Of a DNA stretch of 7,810 bases, positions 1-5,375 are shown in pieces. The translations under genes and the position numbers were made by a program. The notes under the pieces were generated by a model. That model was not told the origin of the DNA, searched no databases, and saw only the letters and a program-made list of their open reading frames with translations. The stretch lies in the NCBI GenBank assembly GCA_902803265.1, contig CADCPD010000036.1, positions 1-7,810 of the forward strand. Direction: 5' to 3'. Positions within the stretch are counted from its first letter, which is position 1. Every line of letters starts with the position of its first letter. The stretch comes from an uncultured bacterium (GTDB lineage Bacteria > Cyanobacteriota > Vampirovibrionia > Gastranaerophilales > Gastranaerophilaceae).

Positions 1-127
1 ATGCAGGATTTACGCATATTCCAAAAAATTTATGTTCTTTTGCTTCTTCAAATAGTTTGATTAAGTCATCTTTTGTTGCATCTTGTTTTAACAATGTGTG
101 TTCTACGTATTCATTTAGTGGTTTCCT
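1..127 (-). CDS. deoC: Deoxyribose-phosphate aldolase, N-terminal part; start codon missing
   Basis: DeoC splits 2-deoxyribose-5-phosphate into acetaldehyde and glyceraldehyde-3-phosphate in cytoplasmic deoxynucleoside breakdown. Reading the minus strand from 127, the 42 codons to the window edge contain LNEYVEHTLLKQDAT, then a helix with EEAKEHKFFG, then ICVNPA. This matches the family's opening pattern (YIDHTLLKPDAT...EEAK..F..VCVNP). The catalytic Lys region lies beyond the edge. The frame is closed upstream by TAA at 130-128, and no ATG, GTG or TTG lies between that stop and the conserved HTLL segment. The listed 5' limit is the AGG codon after the stop, which sits 9 bases from an AAAGGA Shine-Dalgarno (142-137). 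A second AAAGGA (129-124) precedes a well-placed ATG (114-112), but that ATG is one frame off and stops after three codons. The usual Asp of the IDHT motif is Glu here. The family is clear; whether the gene is intact is not. Confidence 0.8.
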
Positions 128-142
128 TTATAACCGTCCTTT
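124..142 (-). promoter_or_regulatory. Duplicated Shine-Dalgarno motifs before deoC
   Basis: Two AAAGGA motifs lie on the minus strand at 142-137 and 129-124. The first is 9 bases from the in-frame AGG (127-125). The second is 9 bases from an out-of-frame ATG (114-112). Both spacings suit ribosome binding, so either could mark the ancestral start. They support the view that translation of deoC began here even though the frame has no normal start codon. Confidence 0.45.
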
Positions 143-211
143 CTTTGTCTTGTTCTTATTTTAATATAAATAACTTTTTTTGTATTATTTTGTTAATAAA
201 ACTTATAAATA

Positions 212-240
212 TTGTTTTTGATAGCTTGTTATGCTAAGAT
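212..240 (+). promoter_or_regulatory. Sigma70-type promoter for the GH13-like gene
   Basis: A -35 box TTGTTT (212-217) is followed after 17 bases by TAAGAT (235-240), preceded by TGC, an extended -10 element. Transcription would start near 247, leaving a leader of roughly 20 bases to the ATG at 269. If correct, this rules out the TTG at 212 as the gene start. An alternative pair, TTGTAT (180-185) and TATAAA (204-209) with 18-base spacing, is also possible. Confidence 0.5.
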
Positions 241-268
241 TTATTTTATTTACGAGGATTTAATAGTT

Positions 269-2560
269 ATGTTTAGTAATATTTTTGGAAAATCGGAAAG
301 TAGTGTTGAGCGTTTTGACGCTAAGTTGAATGCTTTTTATAGTGCTTTAAAAGAACTTTTTGATTATGATTCGGTTTCGGAAGAAAGAAAGCTTTATCTT
401 TCTGAAGTTATGAATGAATATGGTTATTTAAATTATCCTCATATTAAAGCTTTAGAAGAATTAACTCCTGCTGAAACGCTGTTTTGTTTGGAATTTAAGT
501 GGAAAAATAATGGTGTATTTTCTGCAGGCAATTTTTTATTTGAAAATAACGAAATTAGTGTTTTACAACGTAATAAGATTTATTCGCCTGATTGGATAAG
601 CAAGGAAGGGCATGAAATTAAGTTAATAAACTTACCTGCCCTTTCAAATGGCAATATTACTAATGAGTGTGCTAAATTTATTGATTGGCTAAAACAATTA
701 TTAATTTTACCTACAGGTAATTTAAAATTTGGAATTTTGAATACGACTATTTATTTGGTTCCTTTCCATCCTCGTGAATTTGGTTGTGCATATCTTCCTT
801 TAGGTATGGAAGCTTCGGAAACTCTTTATGATTCTGTTATTGGAGAAAAAACGGGTTATGATGCTACTCAACAAGTTGCTACTTTTATAAAAATGGCTCA
901 GCTTGCCGGCCATCCGGTTATTTATGACATTTTACCTCAGATTTCAAGATTTTCAAAGTATGTTTTACTTAAACCATATATAGCAAGATGGTTTGATATT
1001 AATGAGTTGATTTCAAAAATTACGGATAAAGTTGACGAAATAGCGTTCTTTTTGAATGATGAATATCCTAAAACTGATGTTGATATCGTTAAAGAATTAT
1101 ATAAGGAACTTTTAAAATCCGGAAATGGTGAAATTTCTTCACATTATAAAGAAATTTATGATGTGTTTGACGAGAAATTACTTCCATTTAAAAAAGAAAT
1201 TTCCAATAAAATGGCTGAAAAATCTAGTCAAGAGAAAATTTGCAAAAAAGTTGAAAAGATTATTTCAAAAATTAACGGAAAGCCTTTGAATAAATTGAAA
1301 TCTCTTGATGACTTAACTAATGTCAAGGAAACAGTTGAGACTTTAATTAAAGAAAATTTGTGGCCGCTTCCGGGTGGAGCTTGGTGTTCTTCCGGTATTC
1401 CTGTTTTTGACAAAATGTCTGAATCTGGTTGTTATCCTATGTTTTTACATTTTAATAACAAAGATGAAGATGTAACTGAATACGCAAATTTGGATTGTCA
1501 AACTCCTATTTATTTTGCATATCTTGATAAGAATAAGTATAATGACAGAGTTATAGATACTTATATCGAATATTTGGATGAACTTCAAGATTTATATAAT
1601 GTAGATGGATTCAGAGTTGATCATGTCGATCACATAGTTGATGATATTTCTCAAAAAGATGGTTTCCCTATAAGTTACAGATGTCCTGCAAAAGTTTTGG
1701 GAAAAGTTAATTCTTATTTTAAACGTAAGATTCCTTATTTTGCTACTCTTGCAGAATACATGCTTTGGGATAAATTTTATAAGGAATATCATCTTGATAT
1801 GAAATTTGATTTATTATGGGGAGATGACATTGTTTCTCAATCAGATAAAACTCCGGCAGAAATAATAAAAGATAATCAATATTTGGCAAATTTTAATATA
1901 CCGCTATACAATAGTTCCAAGCTTTCGATTCTCAAAACCTATAACAATCAGGATGGAGAATTTGCTTCAATTGACAGATATCCGGCTCAATTAGGTGAAA
2001 GTGGTGCGATGTATAAGTGGTTTAAATATAAATTTATACCCGGAGGTAAATTCGCTTCTCGTCCTATGATGTATGTGGATGGTGACGAAAGCTTTACTCA
2101 AGTTGGTATTGAACATACAATTACCAATGAAGTACCAATGAAAAGAGAAAAAAATTATTATTTCTATGCCAAATTTGATGCTTTGAGCAGATTTGTAAAA
2201 TCTCAAGATGTTATTATTAACGGTGAAGCTCAAATTATTGCAGAAGATAATGAAGGTTTTGCAACATGGATGATTTCTAAAGAACCTTTAAAACAAGCAT
2301 TTTTGATTATTTCTAACTGTAATTCACCGTTTGAAAAATTTAATAAACAAGCTGAAGATGGTACATCTTATACTGAGGTTGAAGTTGGAAAAGATATTTA
2401 TAATAAAACTGTAAATATTCCAGGTGATTATGCTGCTGTAGCAGAGTATGTTTTTGATGGTAGAATTTATTCTAAAGTAGATTTTGCTTCTCCTGAATAT
2501 TCATTGACATTCCCATCTTTATATCCAGGTCAATTTAAGATATTTGTTATAACTAAATAA
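269..2560 (+). CDS. Divergent GH13 alpha-amylase-superfamily enzyme
   Basis: Likely an alpha-glucan hydrolase or transglycosylase (763 aa, no signal peptide, so cytoplasmic). GH13 region II reads GFRVDHVDH, with Arg449 and the likely nucleophile Asp451. Region III is ATLAEYM, with the likely acid/base Glu496. Region IV is YNNQD, with the likely transition-state stabiliser Asp562. Region I is probably YDILPQIS (Asp220), just after a strand with LVPFHPREFG. The conserved His of region IV is Gln561, and the Asn-His of region I is not seen. Asp220 to Asp451 spans 231 residues, with a Lys/Glu-rich helical insert at about 231-364 in the domain-B position. The C-terminal ~150 residues look like the usual beta-sandwich. 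ATG 269 is chosen over upstream TTG 212 because GAGG (254-257) precedes it and a promoter overlaps 212. Catalytic triad and length support an enzyme; substrate and subfamily are unknown. Confidence 0.72.
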   Translation: MFSNIFGKSESSVERFDAKLNAFYSALKELFDYDSVSEERKLYLSEVMNEYGYLNYPHIKALEELTPAETLFCLEFKWKNNGVFSAGNFLFENNEISVLQRNKIYSPDWISKEGHEIKLINLPALSNGNITNECAKFIDWLKQLLILPTGNLKFGILNTTIYLVPFHPREFGCAYLPLGMEASETLYDSVIGEKTGYDATQQVATFIKMAQLAGHPVIYDILPQISRFSKYVLLKPYIARWFDINELISKITDKVDEIAFFLNDEYPKTDVDIVKELYKELLKSGNGEISSHYKEIYDVFDEKLLPFKKEISNKMAEKSSQEKICKKVEKIISKINGKPLNKLKSLDDLTNVKETVETLIKENLWPLPGGAWCSSGIPVFDKMSESGCYPMFLHFNNKDEDVTEYANLDCQTPIYFAYLDKNKYNDRVIDTYIEYLDELQDLYNVDGFRVDHVDHIVDDISQKDGFPISYRCPAKVLGKVNSYFKRKIPYFATLAEYMLWDKFYKEYHLDMKFDLLWGDDIVSQSDKTPAEIIKDNQYLANFNIPLYNSSKLSILKTYNNQDGEFASIDRYPAQLGESGAMYKWFKYKFIPGGKFASRPMMYVDGDESFTQVGIEHTITNEVPMKREKNYYFYAKFDALSRFVKSQDVIINGEAQIIAEDNEGFATWMISKEPLKQAFLIISNCNSPFEKFNKQAEDGTSYTEVEVGKDIYNKTVNIPGDYAAVAEYVFDGRIYSKVDFASPEYSLTFPSLYPGQFKIFVITK

Positions 2561-2572
2561 TCATAGGTTTTC

Positions 2573-2752
2573 ATGAAAATATTTTTGACGATATTAACTG
2601 TTATCTTTTGGGGAATTGCTATTGTAATTCAGTTCATGATTCATAATAGAACAAGTGAGACAGTTCCTGTATTGGTAAGAAATTTATTATTGATTTTCGT
2701 TGGACTAGGTTGTTTTACATTTAGCCTTGTTATGTCTGGTTCTTTAGATTAG
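2573..2752 (+). CDS. Small two-helix membrane protein, 59 aa
   Basis: I do not recognise this protein. The ORF begins ATG at 2573, 12 bases after the stop of the GH13-like gene, with a short TAGG motif just upstream, and ends TAG at 2750-2752. Residues 3-23 form one hydrophobic helix (FLTILTVIFWGIAIVIQF) and residues about 37-54 a second (NLLLIFVGLGCFTFSLV). They are joined by a polar loop with Arg26 and Arg36, which would favour a cytoplasmic loop. It has no signal-peptidase site and no catalytic motif. Position and strand suggest co-transcription with the enzyme upstream. Its stop codon is immediately followed by the stop of the convergent TPR gene. Good hydrophobic patterning and tight fit between neighbours argue that it is real; a chance ORF remains possible. 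Confidence 0.62.
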   Translation: MKIFLTILTVIFWGIAIVIQFMIHNRTSETVPVLVRNLLLIFVGLGCFTFSLVMSGSLD

Positions 2753-3550
2753 TTAGTTGTTATCAGATGTTTGCACAACAGATAAGCTGTTTTTGTGTCT
2801 GTGAAAAAGTTTTATTTTACTTATTCTTTCCCTTACATGTTCAAAATGTTCTGAATCCGGCATAGTTGTTAAAAATTTTCTGTAATATCTAATTGCATCA
2901 GTAAATCTTTTAAGTTTATCAAAACAAATACCAATACCTAATATAGCTTTTTCGTATTTTGGATTTAATTTTAAAATTTGGTAAAATATTGAACAAGCCT
3001 CTTTGTATTCTTCCAAGCTCATTAATAATGCAGCTTTATGCTGATGAGCTTTAAAGTATTCAGGTGCTTCTTCATTGATTTTATCGTATATCAATAATGC
3101 CATTTCATCTTCATCACAAAGTTCATGTGCTATTGCTAATTGAACTTGCGCATTTAAATTCTTATTATCTAATGTTATTGATTCTCTTAATATATTCATT
3201 GCTTCAGAAGGCTTTCCGTCTAAAAGCAGACATATACCTAATTCATAATTAATATCTTTATTTTTACTATCAACTTTTAATGCTTTTTCCAATGTAGAAA
3301 TTGCTTTTGAAAATTCTTGCAAATGTTTGTATGAAAGCGCTAATCCGTAATATGCTTCTAAATTTTCTCTGTTTAAAAGAATAGCTCTTAAATATTTTGG
3401 GATGCTTTCTTTAAACATCATTGTTGAACGTAAAGCGTCTGCTCTTGCGCACAAAACAAAAGATTCATCCTTTTCTAACAAATCAGGACATGTTACATAT
3501 TTATGTTTTTTTAATTTACTATGTTTTTTTTCTTCTGTTTCTGCTGTCAT
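2753..3550 (-). CDS. TPR-repeat protein, 265 aa
   Basis: A cytoplasmic protein-interaction scaffold; the partner is unknown. After a basic, Lys-rich N-terminus (residues 1-30), about six tetratricopeptide repeats of 34 residues run from about 30 to 233. Typical repeat signatures are AYYGLALSYKHLQEFSKAI, INYELGICLLLDGKPSEAM and AILGIGICFDKLKRFTDAI. The C-terminal tail (about 240-265) is basic then polar. There is no signal peptide or membrane segment. The ATG at 3550 follows GAGGAA at a spacing of about 5-6 bases, which fixes the start. It is divergent from the half-TolC-like pair across about 110 bases and convergent, with no gap, on the small membrane-protein gene. TPR identity is clear; the specific role cannot be told from repeats alone. 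Confidence 0.9.
   Translation of the reverse strand: MTAETEEKKHSKLKKHKYVTCPDLLEKDESFVLCARADALRSTMMFKESIPKYLRAILLNRENLEAYYGLALSYKHLQEFSKAISTLEKALKVDSKNKDINYELGICLLLDGKPSEAMNILRESITLDNKNLNAQVQLAIAHELCDEDEMALLIYDKINEEAPEYFKAHQHKAALLMSLEEYKEACSIFYQILKLNPKYEKAILGIGICFDKLKRFTDAIRYYRKFLTTMPDSEHFEHVRERISKIKLFHRHKNSLSVVQTSDNN
2760..2795 (+). terminator. Possible weak terminator inside the TPR gene's 3' end
   Basis: An imperfect inverted repeat, TTATCAGATG (2760-2769) and CAACAGATAA (2776-2785), pairs at 8 of 10 positions. An alternative short hairpin, AACAG-ATAAG-CTGTT, overlaps its right arm and is followed by TTT. Either could end the plus-strand transcript of the enzyme and small membrane protein. 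Both stems are weak and the site lies within the coding end of the opposite gene. Confidence 0.25.
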
Positions 3551-3626
3551 AACTTTCCTCTGTGTCTTTATTCTATTTTTTTTTGTTTGTCATGGTATCA
3601 ACCGTGAGGATGAAATTTATTGACCA

Positions 3627-3656
3627 TTGGATTTATTTTTATAAGTGTGTTATAAA
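3627..3656 (+). promoter_or_regulatory. Promoter for the half-TolC-like pair, possibly leaderless
   Basis: TTGGAT (3627-3632) serves as a -35 box, 18 bases before TATAAA (3651-3656). The -10 is preceded by TGT, giving an extended -10 motif. Six bases separate the -10 box from the ATG at 3663, so the predicted first transcribed base is at or next to the A of the start codon. No Shine-Dalgarno is visible before this ATG. A better -35 match, TTGACC (3620-3625), lies only 14 bases from a TATAAG and is less well spaced. Confidence 0.5.
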
Positions 3657-3662
3657 ATCTTT

Positions 3663-4481
3663 ATGAGATGTATTTTGCTGTTAATCGTTGTTATTTTTTC
3701 TTGCGTGCCTGTATTTGCTGATGATACAGTTGACCTTACAGGTGTTGAGAAAAATAAAATAAATATTTCTAAACCTAATACAAAAATAAAAGGTAGTCTT
3801 TTAATTAAAGACGATGAGCTTTTACAATCCTTGATTGAAACTCAAAAGAAGAGGGATATGATGGATATTGAAGCTCTTTGGAAAGGTACTGTAGAAAATA
3901 ATAAAGTTATTGAATTTGCTTTGAAAAAGCTTGCTACTCCTGAAAGCCAAAGACGAATACATTCATCTTTAATGGCAAAAACTCTTTCGGCTGTTGTTAG
4001 CGGAACTTCTTTTGTTCCTTCTTTTATGGGTGCGGATCCTTGCATTCAGACATCAGCTTTCGCAGCAGGTAGGCTTGCTCAAACACTACTTAATAAAAAA
4101 AATACGCCTCAAGAAGTTCCTTTAACAGATACTGAGTTAATTGAATTTGCCGGCTTAGTTGAGTCTTTGCAAGATAAAATTATTATTGCTTATTACAACT
4201 ATAAAAATTCTTTGATGATGTTGAAGGATACTCGTCAGAGAATGTTATTGTACTCAAAAAATTATTCTAAAGCTTTGAATAAGGGCGATATTTTGGATAT
4301 TACAATTTCTTCAAATTTGTATCAAACTATGAAAGTTCAAGAATATGCTGCTGAAATGAACTGCGAAAAGTATCATCTGGAGTTACAACGTCTTGCAGGA
4401 AAACAAGTTGTGGATAACCTTAATTTGTATATGTTTGATTATGAATCAGCTTTATTTCAAGGAAAGAAGGGAACAAAATGA
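3663..4481 (+). CDS. Exported half-TolC-like coiled-coil protein, copy 1
   Basis: Function unknown; probably an envelope protein. From ATG 3663 it is 272 aa with a Sec signal peptide, MRCILLLIVVIFSCVPVFA, cleaved before Asp20. The in-frame GTG at 3645 would add six residues ahead of this signal, and it overlaps the promoter. A motif ALWKG (71-75) is followed by IEFALKKLATP (83-93), then a small-residue hydrophobic stretch (about 108-143). Residues about 155-246 form a predicted long alpha-hairpin containing YYNYKNSLMML and ending LQRLAG. This is the pattern seen at the end of each helical repeat in TolC/OEP proteins (YxxY...LxxLxG), but only one repeat is present and there is no room for a full two-repeat TolC. 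The gene overlaps the next by ATGA, and the two proteins are paralogues. Export is well supported; the OEP relationship is inferred from pattern only. Confidence 0.75.
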   Translation: MRCILLLIVVIFSCVPVFADDTVDLTGVEKNKINISKPNTKIKGSLLIKDDELLQSLIETQKKRDMMDIEALWKGTVENNKVIEFALKKLATPESQRRIHSSLMAKTLSAVVSGTSFVPSFMGADPCIQTSAFAAGRLAQTLLNKKNTPQEVPLTDTELIEFAGLVESLQDKIIIAYYNYKNSLMMLKDTRQRMLLYSKNYSKALNKGDILDITISSNLYQTMKVQEYAAEMNCEKYHLELQRLAGKQVVDNLNLYMFDYESALFQGKKGTK

Positions 4482-5365
4482 ATAAACTTTGCTTTTCTTT
4501 GTTAATGGTATTTCTATTTACTCCGTTGTATTCTTATGCAGTTACACTTGATGAAGTTACTTCTATAAAGGATTCGGCATATCGTGTAGGAACAAGCGAT
4601 GAAGTTGAACTTAAATATACGGTAAAGGATAAAGTTAATCTAAGCTCAGTAAAAAATGAAGATGAAATTTTTGATTCTCGCGCTATTACTTATGCTGACT
4701 TGAGCATTAAAAAAATTTCAAAAGAAATTTCTGATAATTTAAATATTAAGTCTCAATATATGATGGAAGATTTATCTTTATTGTGGAGAGGAGCAGCAAC
4801 ACAAAGTGATACCATTAAATTTGCTCTTTATAAGTTAGCAAATCCGGATGCGGATAAACCAAGTGAACATTCTGTTAAAAAAGTTCTTGGCACGATAGCT
4901 AGCATGTCTACTCTTGTGGGAGCAGGAGTAGGAAATCCTCTTTTGGCTTCAGGTTCTTTTTTGGGTAGCAATTTGTTAGGCATTGCTGCACAAGATGATA
5001 AATCTATAAATTATAAATTTTCTCGAGTTACGGATGCTGATATGATTATTCTTGTAAGAAAAATCGATGAACTTCAACAAGAAATTGTTAATCAGTATTA
5101 TGACTACATGTCTTCTCGAAAATTATTTGATTTATATGGTGAACAGACTAAAAAAGCATACAGTAATTATCATTTTGCAGAAAGAGGTGCATCTAGAGAG
5201 GTTGTTTTAATCTCGGATGCTTATTATCGTGAATCTGCTGATAAACAAATGCAAGCACGTAATACTTTTTATGCAAAACGAGCTTCTCTTGAACAACTTG
5301 TAGGTAAAGAGACATTTCAGCAATTTGAAGATAACCTTAATAAAAGAGAAAAGTCTAACAAATAA
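4478..5365 (+). CDS. Exported half-TolC-like coiled-coil protein, copy 2
   Basis: A 295-aa paralogue of the preceding protein, function unknown. The signal peptide runs to SYA (19-21) with cleavage before Val22. The mature N-terminus is about 30 residues longer than in copy 1. Shared landmarks keep an offset of 30: LLWRG (Trp103 versus Trp73), IKFALYKLANP (113), TD (185), YYDY (207-210) and LEQLVG ending at Gly276 (versus Gly246). The central segment (about 136-172) is rich in Gly, Ala, Ser and Leu and could insert in or lie on a membrane. The C-terminal half resembles the helical hairpin of TolC/OEP proteins and ends in a charged tail. Its ATG overlaps the upstream TGA by four bases and has AAGGGA five bases before it, so expression is probably coupled. 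The two products may assemble together. Confidence 0.75.
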   Translation: MNKLCFSLLMVFLFTPLYSYAVTLDEVTSIKDSAYRVGTSDEVELKYTVKDKVNLSSVKNEDEIFDSRAITYADLSIKKISKEISDNLNIKSQYMMEDLSLLWRGAATQSDTIKFALYKLANPDADKPSEHSVKKVLGTIASMSTLVGAGVGNPLLASGSFLGSNLLGIAAQDDKSINYKFSRVTDADMIILVRKIDELQQEIVNQYYDYMSSRKLFDLYGEQTKKAYSNYHFAERGASREVVLISDAYYRESADKQMQARNTFYAKRASLEQLVGKETFQQFEDNLNKREKSNK

Positions 5366-5375
5366 ATTTTTTATA

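Noticed and set aside
212..268. TTG at 212 as an earlier start of the GH13-like gene
   Set aside because: It has no ribosome-binding site and coincides with a good -35 box; the ATG at 269 has GAGG upstream.
1228..2233. Minus-strand open frames within the GH13-like gene
   Set aside because: They lie antisense to a clearly conserved enzyme and show no recognisable domain; shadow frames.
3402..3623. Plus-strand 73-codon frame with a Phe-rich hydrophobic stretch
   Set aside because: Mostly antisense to the TPR gene's N-terminus; the hydrophobic run comes from the reverse of Lys-rich codons.
3645..3662. GTG at 3645 as start of the first exported protein
   Set aside because: No ribosome-binding site; the codons overlap the -10 box, and the signal peptide begins properly at the ATG at 3663.
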